From Drosophila persimilis (lineage: Eukaryota; Arthropoda; Insecta; Diptera; Drosophilidae): a stretch of DNA of 64,000 nt. The notes beneath the pieces were generated by a model. That model was not told the DNA's origin, made no database searches, and worked only from the letters and a program-made list of their open reading frames with translations. A program made the position numbers and the translations under genes. The stretch covers positions 930,001 to 994,000 of the forward strand of contig NW_020825313.1 of NCBI RefSeq assembly GCF_003286085.1, in the 5' to 3' direction. Below, one piece after another: positions 44,724-57,076 of this stretch; within the stretch, counting starts at the first letter, position 1; each line of letters begins with the position of its first letter.

Positions 44724-46440
44724 GGTAAAATACCCCGTAAAAAATTTATCCGCGACAAGACGTGCGGTATTGGATATGTTCAGACGCTCGAAAGTACTAT
44801 CAGTTCGTTGCGCTCCGAAAAGGAGAGATCCTGGAAAATTCGGACTTATCAGAATGGACATTGGGTTCCATCCACTCTGAACGTAGCAGATGATGGAGCA
44901 AAGTGCAACAAAGAATCGAGTTTCCAACCAGGCCCGAGATGGTTCCCCGGTCCGCCGGTTCCTATTTGATGAAGAAGAATACTAGCCAACTGCACAGCTC
45001 AACTCGAGTAATCTTTTGCAACATGGAAGATGTCAACATCGTTATATACCGGATGGTCCAAGAAGAGGCTTACTCTGAAGAAATGGCTCTTCTGGTAAGA
45101 AACGTTTGATCTACAAATTATCGCGTATCTCAATGAAATAGGTGTGCCGAGAATACGCGGCCGCATAGATAAGTTGATCCGCATAACAAGAAACCTGAAA
45201 CGGCCTGTAATTCTACCCGGCGGACATAACGTCACTAATCTAATCGGAAGTTTCAGCATCAGCTTACTGAGATCGTCGACAACGAGATGAGACAATTGTA
45301 CCACATATCAGGACTGCGAGCAGGAGTTCGCGACATAGCGAAAACCTGCCAAAGATGTCGCAATAAAGGAGGGCTTCCAGAGGCACCGGAGATGGGAAGT
45401 TTACCACCAGAGAGGCTGGCAATCAACGAATTGCCATTCACAAACAGAGGTATCGACTAATTTGGACCACTGGAGGTAAACGTAGGAAGATGACGCGAGC
45501 AACGATGGGGGGTACTATTCACGTGCCTCACCGTGCGAGCAGTAAACATCGAACTGACAAATTCCCTGTCAACAGACGCCTTCATGCTCACATTTGAAAT
45601 GTTCGTAGTCCGTCGAGGAGTGCCTAAGAGAATGGTGTCGGACAAAGGGACAAACTTTCGAGGAACCAGCCGATTACTATGAGAAGAAATCGAAAGAGTC
45701 CTACTGAACGAACTGGAAACCAAGTACCCTCAAATAGAATGGTCCTTCATACCCCCAGGAGGACTCCATATGAGAGGTGCGTGGGAAAGGATGATTAGTT
45801 GGGTGAAATCCATACTAGCCGAATACAAAGGGCGACAGCAGCGCAATAAGAGTTATGCTTGGTAAGAGTTTTCATATTGCAGGGCAGATCGTGGCCAGCT
45901 TCAGAAAACGATGGCTGAAGGAATACCTACCGTGCCTTACGCCACGAACCAAGTGGCATGGACCTCCAACTAACCCCATCCAACTCGGAGATTTCGTGGT
46001 TCTAACAGACGAAACAAGCCACAAGGTGCAGTTACCTGCAAGTAGCCAAGGACGGGATCACTCGCAGCGCGGTGAATCGCACTGCATCTAGACTGCTAAG
46101 TCAGCCAATAGTTAAGCCAAGTTAGAAGTGAAGACAACGAATCCAACCATGGGCCAAGACGTAACTAGAAGCTTGGCACACATCACGACAAGTGACGAAG
46201 TTTGGCAGTATAAAATATACCTAAATACCTAAAATGTACCCAATAGCACAAACATTAACAGGAAGAAGAAGAGCATGAAGAAAGGCAGCGGTAAAAAGTT
46301 AAAACTGAAGCGGTACAAGTTTTTTAGCCCCTCTAATATTTTATACCCCTGCCCCATTTTTTGTAACTTAAAGCATTATAAACTAGCAGTGAAAATACAC
46401 CACACATAACATCTGAATAAAGCAAAACTTCAACTAATAG
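44724..46440 (+). mobile_element. BEL-C fossil, copy 4
   Basis: RbfA stub, late pol, integrase, C-terminus and 3' tail. The tail is shorter than in copies 1-3: it ends TTCAACTAATAGCTGTCTAGGCG, whereas copies 1-3 keep another ~80 bp. Copy 5 shares this short tail, which marks copies 4 and 5 as sisters. Broken, with at least four breaks. Confidence 0.8.
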
Positions 46441-46950
46441 CTGTCTAGGCGATTTTTTAAGTCTCTTTATGGATGCAGAAATAATACTAGAGTTGCAGTT
46501 CTATCTGCCCTGGTCGACATTAAAGGAGTTATTTCAGGACCCCCGTAAATCCGCAGCACTATTCGAAATGTTTAGAGCGAGATTTTCCATTTATGCAGTC
46601 CATTTCGACATGCGTGTATTGTTTTTTATATAATGGCTGCAAACAACTAACCATAATAAGCAAATACAATATATGTACTAATTACCACCAATTTCGGGTT
46701 CCGCCATTTTGTATCGTGTTTGCTGTATTTTTTTGTAGTCGTTTTCGTCTTAAGCGATTTGAAATATGTCTAAGAGCGAACTATTTTGTATCATTGTTTT
46801 GAAGGGTTGCATTTTATTTACCGCCACAAAATGCCATTGCAAGAGTCTTAACTCAGATTCAACGTCCTTGTATGCGAACTAAGGTCACCTACACACACTC
46901 CGATAGTGTGATACGCCAGAGCAAAATTCTTGAAAAATTGTTTGGAAATC
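46441..46950 (+). pseudogene. RbfA 5' flank and short RbfA fragment R3
   Basis: TCTTTAT joins GGATGCAGAA at 46470/46471, so about 2 kb of Harbinger-related DNA present at 54273-56262 is absent. The 5' flank (46474-46800) runs uninterrupted into RbfA (46801-46950) through GAAGGGTTGC, so this is the pre-insertion state of the BEL-A target. RbfA stops at GGAAATC, where it joins DINE-like DNA at shared ATC. Confidence 0.75.
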
Positions 46951-47347
46951 CACACTTCTGTTAGATCTCACTATAAAACGTATATCTCAAAATTTCGCCC
47001 CACTCCCTTCCGCCCCCACAAAGGACGAAAATGTGTTGCATCCACAATATTGCAGATTCGAGAAAACTAAAAACGCAGAATCATAGAGAATGACCATATA
47101 TATATTCGGTTGCGGAATCTGCATCAGATCGGATAATTTGTATAGCCAAAAGCAACAAATCAATTTGAAGTGGCTACGCAGCGCCCGATGTCACGCTCAG
47201 ACTGATTTTCTGTCTCTCTCGCACGCACTCTTTGTCGTGTCGTTTAATATTAGCGGCGTCTGCCGGAGGAGAGCCATACTGACTTAGTATCGGGTATAAC
47301 TGTAGAGTTGCAGTGTCCGCAGCAACTCACAACGTTCCCCCTCGTTT
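46951..47347 (+). mobile_element. DINE-1-like element D3, 5'-truncated
   Basis: Matches the last ~400 bp of D2 (from 39472 on) nearly base for base. This is the left border of the second unit of the 7.48 kb tandem duplication. Confidence 0.75.
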
Positions 47348-47636
47348 AAGTCTCTTTATTGGCAAGGAAACCTCTACAGGTTTCCCCCACAGTTTCTATA
47401 TATTTTGGAAGATAGGTCCGTAACGTTTTGCCGTTCCGAAAATTTCCTAATTATTCCACGATCCATATGGGATGTCATTTATAGCCTATTCCCACAGGCG
47501 ACCATCCACCATCAATTTCTGGAATGGTCCGTAAGGGTAGGCCGCTCCGAATTTCGACTGGTTAGCTCTATACGATATTTAGCCGATGGTTTTCACATGC
47601 AACTCAGAATAGTTCACATAGACGAATAAAAGACAT
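47348..47636. mobile_element. PIF/Harbinger-related repeat H3 (truncated)
   Basis: Copy of H2 at an offset of about 7479 bp, with the same rearranged join to the following BEL-B LTR. Confidence 0.6.
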
Positions 47637-50600
47637 TGTTCGGGCGAAGCCCGAGTGTAAATTTTGTACCATCTTTCTATTGCCTATCAATTCACTTTCC
47701 TTTTCATTTTTGTCATTATACTAAACTAACGTAACGTAAGCGTAGCTTTATCTATGCTCGCTCAGCAACATGCTCTCATTTATTCATCTAGTCTTTATCT
47801 ATGCTCGCTCTTGTTATCTTTTCCTATTTTCCTTCCTATGCCGTCGCTAAGCCGTCAGCAGCTGCGCCTGCTCTAGCAGTTACCGCTTGATATAGTTGGA
47901 GAACAGACCTTTTTTGTCCCCAATCTATTACTTTGGCTCGAGATCGGCTCGCTTGCCTCATCCAAGTGTGTCACTCTAATACTATTGTAAAGGGCTCTGG
48001 CATCTTCGGCCACCCTCACACACAAAATAACTATAATAAAATTTATATCGTTTCGGAAATTATTAATTCGTGAAATTATTGAACAATCATAGTCAGCGAA
48101 AAAGCTCGTTGTCCCAACATTTGGTGACCCCGACGTGATCGTCAATAACAATTTGGAAATAAACAATTATAAACAGTGAAAATTATCCACTAAACATAAC
48201 TGTTCGATCGCGAAGCGGTTAGTTCCCATTTCGTCGCGCGCTTGCTTCGGGTTCGCTGCGCTTGCATACCAAAACAAAATCAAACGGTTGGTTCTTCGAT
48301 TCTTCTTTGTGGATGAGTCTAATGACTTGCCGGAAAACAGGGTGTCTTTTTACAAACTAAAGGCACTCTCAATATACAAAAAAGCCGTTTCACTTCGAGA
48401 GACGATATTGAATGATGAAAACAACCCAATCAGTGAAGATGCGCTAAGTGTTCATTTAAAATTCTTGGAAAAAATGTCCGACTCATTTAATGTTACTCAT
48501 TCTAATTTAGAAGAGCTTGATGTAAGCGAAATTGGCAGCGACTTAAGCAACAATTTTGAGGATTTGGCGATGGAAATCGAAGTTCGTATTCGCTCAGCAC
48601 TCCGCAGGACTACCCAGAACATGCCACATCACTCAACGATACGACCCGAGCTCAACGTTACTGCCTCCGGAAATTTCCGGTCACGATATCATATTCCTGA
48701 CATTAAACTTCCCACTTTCCATGGAGGTTATACTGAGGGGGCAGACTTTTACTCGATGTTTAGCACAGTAATAGATCAGGAGCCCTTTCTTTCAAAGATT
48801 GAGAAGTTCCAGCACCTGCGCTAATGTTTGGATGAACCTGCCCTGGAGGCTGTTCGCTCTTTGGAAGTATCGGCGAGCAATTATGATATTGCATTGGACA
48901 TTTTAAACAATCGTTTAAATAATAAACGTTTAATCTTTCAGGCACACGTCGCTGAGAAGGTTGAAGATGGGTCAACTACAAAGCTACGTACTTTATCGGA
49001 CAAGCTTCATTCTCACATGAGAGCGCTTAGGCCGATGGGTACCATGGAGGAAATAGTAGGATGCATCATCGTTCACTCCACATACAAGTATCTCGACTCT
49101 GATACCAGGACCAAATGGGAGGAGCTGTTACCCCCTAACGTCATACCAACATGGGACCATTTTTCGGTTTTTTTGGAAAGGAGATGTCAAGCCATGGAGA
49201 CCATGGATCAAGCTATGTTGATTCAAACCCATAGCAGTCAGGTTAGAAAACATAAACGAATCACTCATTCAAAACACAGTCTTTTTGCTACAAATAAAAT
49301 CGTATTGGAATGCGTATTCTGTGACAGTAAAGGGCATAACATTTACAGCTGCACTCGCTTTGGAAACCTTTTGCCATCTTTGCGTCTTAGAGAGGCAAGG
49401 AAGCTTAGAGTTTGCTTCAACTGTTTGAAGAAGGGACATCGGAATACCTCCTGCAGTTCAGGCTCTTGTCGCACATGCGGTGAAAAGCATCATACCCTTT
49501 TACATATCAACAATCCGCTGCCTACGTCAGTTAACACGGAACCTGCAAACGCTACTACGTCTCCTATTCAGACAGACTCATGCTCAGGCCCCAATCTTTC
49601 AAGTTCTCCTGTTGCCGCTTCATCACCATGCTCGCCTCCTGCTACAAAACCACCACAAAACTTCGAGTAGTTTTCGACGGATCCGCTTGTACATCTACAG
49701 GATATTCCCTCAACGATATATTGATGTCAGGCCCAACAATTCAGCAAAAGTTAGTTACGACTCTTCTTCGATTTCGTACCGTTCGTATAGCATTGACTGG
49801 TGACATTTGTAAAATGTATAGATGCGTCCGTGTCTCGCCCCAAAATAGTTTTCTGCAGTGCATACTTTGGCGTGACTCACCCCTCGAGGAGCTAAGAAAA
49901 TTCAAGCTGGATACCGTGACCTATGGAACGAAACCAGCAGCATTTCTGGCCGTCCGTTCTATGCACCAACTAGCGGCAGACGAGAGTTCGTCATATCCAA
50001 GTGGCTCTGAAGTTGTGCTGCGGGACTTTTACGTGGATGATTTGCTTGCGGGGGGAGATACTACAAATGAGGTGCTGGAAAAAATTCGAAAGGTGTCAGG
50101 ACTCTTAGCCAAAAGAAATTTCAAGATCAGGAAATGGTGTTCCAACGATACATCTGTACTCGATCAAACACCCCATGAAGATAGGGAAACATTTGTTAAA
50201 TTTACTGATGGCAGCGATGTAACCAAGACACTAGGTTTAGCATGGAAGTCCACTTCGGATGAGCTATTATTTTCATTCTGTCCCAATCAAGTCCCTTCGA
50301 AACAAACTAAGCGAGTTGTATTGTCAACTATTGCACGATTTTATGATCCACTCGGACTTATAGGGCCAGTAATTACTAAAGCAAAAATATTTCTACAGCA
50401 GCTGTGGAAAAAAAAACTTCATTGGGATGAAAGTCTGCCAGTCTCCTTACGCACAACTTGGATCAACTTCATTCAGCAGTTTGACTCTATGCAACAAATT
50501 TCTTTCCCGCGCCTATTGGTGGAAGAATCAAAGATTGTAAATTCCTTTCCAAAATGCAACGAATTGCCCAAGAATCATTCCATCACTTCTGCTCTGATAC

Positions 50601-52203
50601 GGCACTTACACGAAAAACACCTTCACGCTGGACCCCAGTCGCTATTAGCCATCATTCGTCAAACGTACTGGCCAATCGGTGGCCGAAAGACCGTAGCACA
50701 CGTAATCCAAAAGTGTGTCAAATGCTTTAAAGTGAAGCCTCGAACTCTTGAGCAAATAATGTCAGATCTTCCGGTGGACAGAGTCAGCGAATTTCGTGCA
50801 TTTTTAGTTACCGGCTGGACTATTGCGGTCCGTTCCTGTATAAATCAGAAGTTCGAAACCGGCCCCCACTAAAGTGCTACATGAGCATTTTTATATGCTT
50901 CTCCACCAAGGCGGTTCACATCGAGCTTGTGAAGGATCTTACAACGTCTGCGTTCCTCTCTCCTTTTCGCCGTTTCATTTGCACCCGTGGAAGACCGATT
51001 CGTATTTGGTCAGATAATGCCACAAATTTTGTTGGAGCGTGGAACGAACTGGCGGAACTTAAGTCGCTATTCCTAAGCGACAGTCATCAAGAAGCCGTGC
51101 ATCAAGCTTGTCTCGCCGATTTAATCGATTGGCGTTTAATTCCTCCTAGATCGCCACATTTTGGAGGATTGTGGGAGGCGTCAGTCAAGCTTGCTAAACA
51201 TCATCTTCGACGTGCCGTTGGATCCTCGCTTCTTGGATTTGATGAGCTGCGCACTCTCGCGTGCAATATCTGTGCAATCATTAATTCAAGGTCATTGTTT
51301 CCTCTTTCAGAGAACCCTGCAGATCTCGATGTACTCGATGTACAACCTTCTTGGAGCCGGACTTGGTTCATTTAAACGTCGATCGCTTGGACCGTTGGCA
51401 GAAGGTCACACAGCTTCAGCAAATCTTTTGGTCTCGCTGGCGCCAATCGTATTTAACCAGTCTTCAAGAAAGAACGAAGTGGCGCAACCGGAATCCTGAG
51501 CTTCACGTCAATGATGTCGTTCTTGTTAAGGACGAGCACTTCCCTCCTCTGAAGTGGCCTCTAGCGAGAATCCTCGAGCTCATCCCAGGAGCTGATGGTG
51601 TATCTCGAGTCGCCTTGATCAGGATGGCTACAGGTGTTAGCCGAAGAGCACTTGCAAAACTATGTCTATTGCCTCTACGAGATGAGGTGAAAGGCATGGA
51701 TCCTTCCACGGGGGGAGTATGTTCGGGCGAAGCCCGAGTGTAAATTTTGTACCATCGTTCTATTGCCTATCAATTCACTTTCCTTTCAATTTTTGTCATT
51801 ATACTAAACTAACGTAACGTAAGCGTAGCTTTATCTATGCTCGCTCAACAACATGCTCTCATTTATTCATCTAGTCTTTATCTATGCTCGCTCTTGTTAT
51901 CTTTTCCTATTTTCCTTCCTCTGCCGTCGCTAAGCCGTCAGCAGCTGCGCGTGCTCTAGCAGTTACCGCTTGATATAGTTGGAGAACAGACCTTTTTTGT
52001 CCCCAATCTATTACTTTGGCTCGAGATCGGCTCGCTTGCCTCATCCAAGTATATCACTCTAATACTATTGTAAAAGGCTCTGGCATCTTCGGCCACCCTC
52101 AACACACAAAATAACTATAATAAAATTTATAACGTTTCGGAAATTATTAATTCGTGAAATTATTGAACAATCATAGTCAGCGAAAAAGCTCGTTGTCTCA
52201 TCA
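47637..52203 (+). mobile_element. BEL-B2 element, broken (duplicate of BEL-B1)
   Basis: LTRs 47637-48119 and 51720-52203. The internal region is nearly identical to BEL-B1, shares its main defects, and has the same rearranged left flank. It therefore arose by duplication of the locus, not by transposition. Roughly four or more breaks. Gag, zinc knuckles, RT YVDD and integrase pieces are recognisable as in BEL-B1. Confidence 0.9.
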
Positions 52204-54240
52204 GGTAAAATACCCCGTAAAAAATTTATCCGCGACAAGACGTGCGGTATTGGATATGTTCAGACGCTCGAAAGTACTATCAGTTCGTTGCGCTCCGAAA
52301 AGGAGAGATCCTGGAAAATTCGGACTTATCAGAATGGACATTGGGTTCCATCCACTCTGAACGTAGCAGATGATGGAGCAAAGTCCACCAAAGAATCGAG
52401 TTTCCAAACAGGCCCGAGATGGTTCCCCGGTCCGCCGGTTCCTATTTGATGAAGAAGAATACTAGTCAACTGCACAGCTCAACTCGAGTAATCTTTTGCA
52501 ACATGGAAGATGTCAACATCGTTATATACCGATGGTCCAAGAAGAGGCTTACTCTGAAGAAATGTCTCTTCTGGTAAGAAAAGTTTGATCTACAAATTAT
52601 CGCGTATCTCAATGAAATAGGTGTGCCGAGAATACGCGGCCGCATAGATAAGTTGATCCGCATAACAAGAAACCTGAAACGGCCTGTAATTCTACCCGGC
52701 GGACATAACGTCACTAATCTAATCGGAAGTTTCAGCATCAGCTTACTGAGATCGTCGACAACGAGATGAGACAATTGTACCACATATCAGGACTGCGAGC
52801 AGGAGTTCGCGACATAGCGAAAACCTGCCAAAGATGTCGCAATAAAGGAGGGCTTCCAGAGGCACCGGAGATGGGAAGTTTACCACCAGAGAGGCTGGCA
52901 ATCAACGAATTGCCATTCACAAACAGAGGTATCGACTAATTTGGACCACTGGAGGTAAACGTAGGAAGATGACGCGAGCCACGATGGGGGGTACTATTCA
53001 CGTGCCTCACCGTGCGACATAACGGACATAACGTCACTAATCTAATCGGAAGTTTCAGCATCAGCTCACTGAGATCGTCGACAACGAGATGAGACAATTG
53101 TACCACATATCAGGACTGCGAGCAGGAGTTCGCGACATAGCGAAAACCTGCCAAAGATGTCGCAATAAAGGAGGGCTTCCAGAGGCACCGGAGATGGGAA
53201 GTTTACCACCAGAGAGGCTGGCAATCAACGAATTTCCATTCACAAACAGAGGTATCGACTAATTTGGACCACTGGAGGTAAACGTAGGAAGATGACGCGA
53301 GCAACGATGGGGGGTACTATTCACGTGCCTCACCGTGCGAGCAGTAAACATCGAACTGACAAATTCCCTGTCAACAGACGCCTTCATGCTCACATTTGAA
53401 ATGTTCGTAGTCCGTCGAGGAGTGCCTAAGAGAATGGTGTCGGACAAAGGGACAAACTTTCGAGGAACCAGCCGATTACTATGAGAAGAAATCGAAAGAG
53501 TCCTACTGAACGAACTGGAAACCAAGTACCCTCAAATAGAATGGTCCTTCATACCCCCAGGAGGACTCCATATGAGAGGTGCGTGGGAAAGGATGATTAG
53601 TTGGGTGAAATCCATACTAGCCGAATACAAAGGGCGACAGCAGCGCAATAAGAGTTATGCTTGGTAAGAGTTTTCATATTGCAGGGCAGATCGTGGCCAG
53701 CTTCAGAAAACGATGGCTGAAGGAATACCTACCGTGCCTTACGCCACGAACCAAGTGGCATGGACCTCCAACTAACCCCATCCAACTCGGAGATTTCGTG
53801 GTTCTAACAGACGAAACAAGCCACAAGGTGCAGTTACCTGCAAGTAGCCAAGGACGGGATCACTCGCAGCGCGGTGAATCGCACTGCATCTAGACTGCTA
53901 AGTCAGCCAATAGTTAAGCCAAGTTAGAAGTGAAGACAACGAATCCAACCATGGGCCAAGACGTAACTAGAAGCTTGGCACACATCACGACAAGTGACGA
54001 AGTTTGGCAGTATAAAATATACCTAAATACCTAAAATGTACCCAATAGCACAAACATTAACAGGAAGAAGAAGAGCATGAAGAAAGGCAGCGGTAAAAAG
54101 TTAAAACTGAAGCGGTACAAGTTTTTTAGCCCCTCTAATATTTTATACCCCTGCCCCATTTTTTGTAACTTAAAGCATTATAAACTAGCAGTGAAAATAC
54201 ACCACACATAACATCTGAATAAAGCAAAACTTCAACTAAT
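52204..54240 (+). mobile_element. BEL-C fossil, copy 5, with internal duplication
   Basis: Same late pol, integrase and short 3' tail as copy 4. A 323 bp block of the integrase region stands twice in tandem (about 52700-53021 and 53023-53345), with its join near CCGTGCGACATAACGG. Broken, with at least four breaks. Confidence 0.8.
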
Positions 54241-54765
54241 AGCTGTCTAGGCGATTTTTTAAGTCTCTTTATAGACAAGGAAACCTCTACAGGTTTCCCC
54301 CACAGTTGCTATATATTTTGAAAGATAGGTCCGTAACGTTTTGCCGTTCCGAAAATTTCCTAATTATTCCACGATCCATATGGGATGTTATTTATAGCTT
54401 ATTCCCACAGGCGACCATCCACCACCCATTTCTGGAATGATCCGTAAGGTTAGGCCGCTCCGAATTTTGACTGGTTAGCTCTATGCTAGGTTTTCACATG
54501 CAACTCAGAATAACTCACATAGACGAATAAAAGATATTAAATGCGAAAATGTATGAACTGTTTGTGACAAAATGAACAAAAATACAACAACAAAAGCACT
54601 AAGGTATGTGTGCACAGTGTATGTACAGAGAGATAACAATGTTTTAACATTTGTTTATTTCGTACGGCTTAGGCAATTTTGTAATGGCTTATATAATCCT
54701 TTCCACCGATTTTTTAAAATCAACAGAAGTGTTGCCCCGATCCGGCTGTTCTGTTATAGGCTTTT
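54241..54765. mobile_element. PIF/Harbinger-related repeat H4, left part
   Basis: Matches H1 27353-27882 closely, with a small loss near 54487. It is interrupted at TATAGGCTTT by the nested Harbinger element. Confidence 0.55.
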
Positions 54766-55059
54766 CACACTGACGACCATCCACCATCCACCATCCATTT
54801 CGGGGATGGTCCGTAAGGTTTTGCCGTTCCGAAAATTTCCCAGTTAGTCCACCATCCATTTTGGATGTTCCTAAACCGCACGTTTCTATGCGATAGTTAG
54901 CCGATGGTTTTCAAATGCAACTCTGAATAATTGTCATTCACAATGGAAAAATGGTATTCACTGCGAAAACGTAAACAATGATTGTGACAAAATTAACAAA
55001 AAACAAAAACAACAACAGAACAGCTCGGAAGGACAGCAGACCAAAAACTTATTAATAAA

Positions 55060-55325
55060 ATGGATTTAGTGCCAGAAAACTCCTCCAGTGGTACGTTGAA
55101 TAGATATGTATATTTGTTTTTTATTGTTTATAATATATAATATTATTATACAATGCAGCAAACAAGAGAACAACAGCAGGCGGCAGGGTGAAATGGAGTG
55201 CCGCGCTTGAGTGCCTGCTGGTTGACATATGGCAGGAGAAAATTGAAGATTTGCGCGGACCACGCAAAAATTCACATGTGTACATGGAGATGGCCGAGTC
55301 CATGAAGGAGGCTGGGCTCGGATAA
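55060..55325 (+). CDS. Harbinger Myb/SANT-like protein, two exons, short
   Basis: Exon 1 (55060-55090) encodes MDLVPENSSS and ends at donor GTACGT; exon 2 (55159-55325) starts after TGCAG and continues in phase, giving about 65 residues. Exon 2 reads VKWSAALECLLVDIWQEKI, then LRGPRKNSHVYMEMAESM, the trihelix/Myb-SANT pattern (W at start, DIW, K..VY..MAE.M) of the accessory DNA-binding protein of PIF/Harbinger. It ends with a stop just where the opposing transposase fragment begins, so the C-terminal half is lost. Its expected partner is the element's transposase. Confidence 0.65.
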
Positions 55326-55608
55326 GTGCTCTGCAAAACTCGTGCAGGATATTACACACACTGTTTGGAGCTACACCGAAAAGCCTGCCAACTGTTCGGT
55401 ACTCAGAGGACGAGCCCAAAGTGTATAGCGCAATGGCGATGCGCTTTTCCAAAGGAATTGCAGCTCGGCAGTTGGTGTCCTTCTTTCGCAGCACTTCAAG
55501 CCGATTCACTAAAATATCAAAGCAGTGCCTCTCCATTCGGAAACTCTCTTTGAAAAACGCCTCGTTGTTTTCTGGTACATCTTTCTCCCAAAATGTCCCG
55601 AACCGCTT
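55320..55608 (-). pseudogene. PIF/Harbinger transposase N-terminal fragment
   Basis: The minus-strand frame starts after a GGTTTTAG acceptor-like site at 55609 and reads RFGTFWEKDVPENNEAFFKE, then MERHCFDILVNRLEVLRKKD, IPLEKRIAIALYTLGSSSEY and GVAPNSVCNILHEFCRAL. These are the conserved N-terminal and helix-turn-helix regions of HARBI1-like transposases. The DDE catalytic domain is absent: the frame stops matching at 55320, where it meets the Myb gene. The larger open frame to 55066 is antisense to the Myb gene. Confidence 0.85.
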
Positions 55609-55757
55609 CTAAAACCATAAAATATGTCCTTGTACTTTAAACTAAATAAATAAATAATAAACTTAATAAATCTTCCGCGCAAATTTAATGAACTTGTTAT
55701 TGGCATCAGCTGTTTTTGATGGATGTTGGATGGTGGATGGTGGATGGTGGCAGTGTG

Positions 55758-56593
55758 AATCGGAGTTTCACATTTGTCAAAAAATCCCACCATTCCCCCG
55801 GGATGGGCTCAGTGTGCAGAGGCTATTATAGGTTTCGCATCTGTCAAAAAATCCCACCGTTCCCTGTAGATGTGCTGAGTTGGAAAGGCTATTAGCCGCA
55901 GGTTTCTATGCGATGTTTGCTTGATAGTTTTCAAATGCAACCCTTACACTGAACATTGATCACATCACGGGGGAGTCGTGGAATTTTTTGACAGGTGTGA
56001 AACCTCGATTCCCACACTTCAATTTGGAAAATTTAAACAATTGTAAATTATTCAATTGTCTATGTTATTGGCTATAATAATGCAATCCATATATGTACAA
56101 TAAACGTTACTCTTTGGACTCCCTTAAAAATTGCATCAGCTCTGTTTGGAAAATGGTTTGGCTGCTAGCAATTTGCTGGTGTATCTCTCGCTTTGTTTTT
56201 TCGTGCTCATCTTTTAATCTCCAGAAGATTTTGCAATTAAGTCCGCTTTAGTGCGGCGCCTTGGATGCAGAAATAATACTAGAGTTGCAGTTCTATCTGC
56301 CCTGGTCGACATTAAAGGAGTTATTTCAGGACCCCCGTAAATCCGCAGCACTATTCGAAATGTTTAGAGCGAGATTTTCCATTTATGCAGTCCATTTCGA
56401 CATGCGTGTATTGTTTTTTATATAATGGCTGCAAACAACTAACCATAATAAGCAAATACATTCATATGTACTAATTACCACCAATTTCGGGTTCCGCCAT
56501 TTTGTATCGTGTTTGCTGTATTTTTTTGTAGTCGTTTTCGTCTTAAGCGATTTGAAATATGTCTAAGAGCGAACTATTTTGTATCATTGTTTT
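55758..56593 (+). other. H4 right part and RbfA 5' flank, copy VI
   Basis: 55830-56262 matches H1 27882-28312, including the Myb-like relic at 56103-56247 on the minus strand. 56263-56593 is the RbfA 5' flank, uninterrupted to RbfA, so no BEL-A is inserted here. No gene was seen besides these. Confidence 0.6.
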
Positions 56594-57076
56594 GAAGGGT
56601 TGCATTTTATTTACCGCCACAAAATGCCATTGCAAGAGTCTTAACTCAGATTCAACGTCCTTGTATGCGAACTAAGGTCACCTACACACACTCCGATAGT
56701 GTGATACGCCAGAGCAAAATTCTTGAAAAATTGTTTGGAAATCGCTTGACGGGCAGCTGTAGCGGTATTCAACAACCGAGCTTTGTATTTCAAGGCTCTT
56801 AATTTGGAAATTTTTCCCCGTATACCAAAAAGCACAACACCCGTCGTATATCCGTGTTAAACAAGTCGTTCATGACAAAAATCACAGACATGTTATCCAC
56901 TGGAGCGGCAGTCCAGGACTAGGCCTGCATGTTACCCGTGTGAAAATTTCAAGCGACTTCTCCCATATCAATGTATATTGGCTGAGCCGCACAGATGAAC
57001 AAGAAGGAGGTGCTCCCGAAACAGAGCTGTGGCACTATGAGCTGTATGAGCTCATACAACTGCGTCTTATGGGTAA
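56594..57076 (+). pseudogene. RbfA-like fragment R4
   Basis: Same gene fragment as R1 but shorter: about 38 bp are missing after GACGGGCAG near 56757, some ten bp near 56915, and CTATAGCAGTCAACTCCAAC is replaced near 57040. The frame is thus broken at several points, although SSDFSHINVYWLSRTDEQEGG remains readable at 56950-57020. It runs to GGTAA, where complete BEL-B3 is inserted. Of all copies this one has the most complete surroundings. Confidence 0.75.

Larger units (their letters stand above)
39471..54240 (+). repeat. 7.48 kb tandem duplication (two units)
   Basis: Unit 1 is 39471-46950 and unit 2 begins at 46951; offsets are 7479-7480 bp for DINE, Harbinger, BEL-B and BEL-C landmarks. 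The unit join lies inside RbfA/DINE at shared ATC. Unit 2 is longer in BEL-C because of a 323 bp internal duplication, and from about 52380 its BEL-C variants look like those of 61610 onward (for example TCCACCAAAG), which suggests exchange with the third copy. Confidence 0.9.
54766..55757. mobile_element. Nested PIF/Harbinger element, degenerate
   Basis: Ends are inverted: left CACACTG followed by ACCATCCACCATCCACC, right GGTGGATGGTGGATGG then CAGTGTG. Inside are both gene types known for PIF/Harbinger: a plus-strand Myb/SANT-like frame and a minus-strand transposase fragment, facing each other with almost no gap. The paralogous H1 locus (27882) lacks the insert. Beyond 55757 a partial repeat of TGTCAAAAAATCCCACC continues to about 55830, so the right border could be further out. 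Confidence 0.75.

Noticed and set aside
40158-52203. BEL-B1 and BEL-B2 as two independent insertions
   Set aside because: They share the same rearranged left flank, the same GGTAA right flank and the same defects; duplication of one locus explains both.
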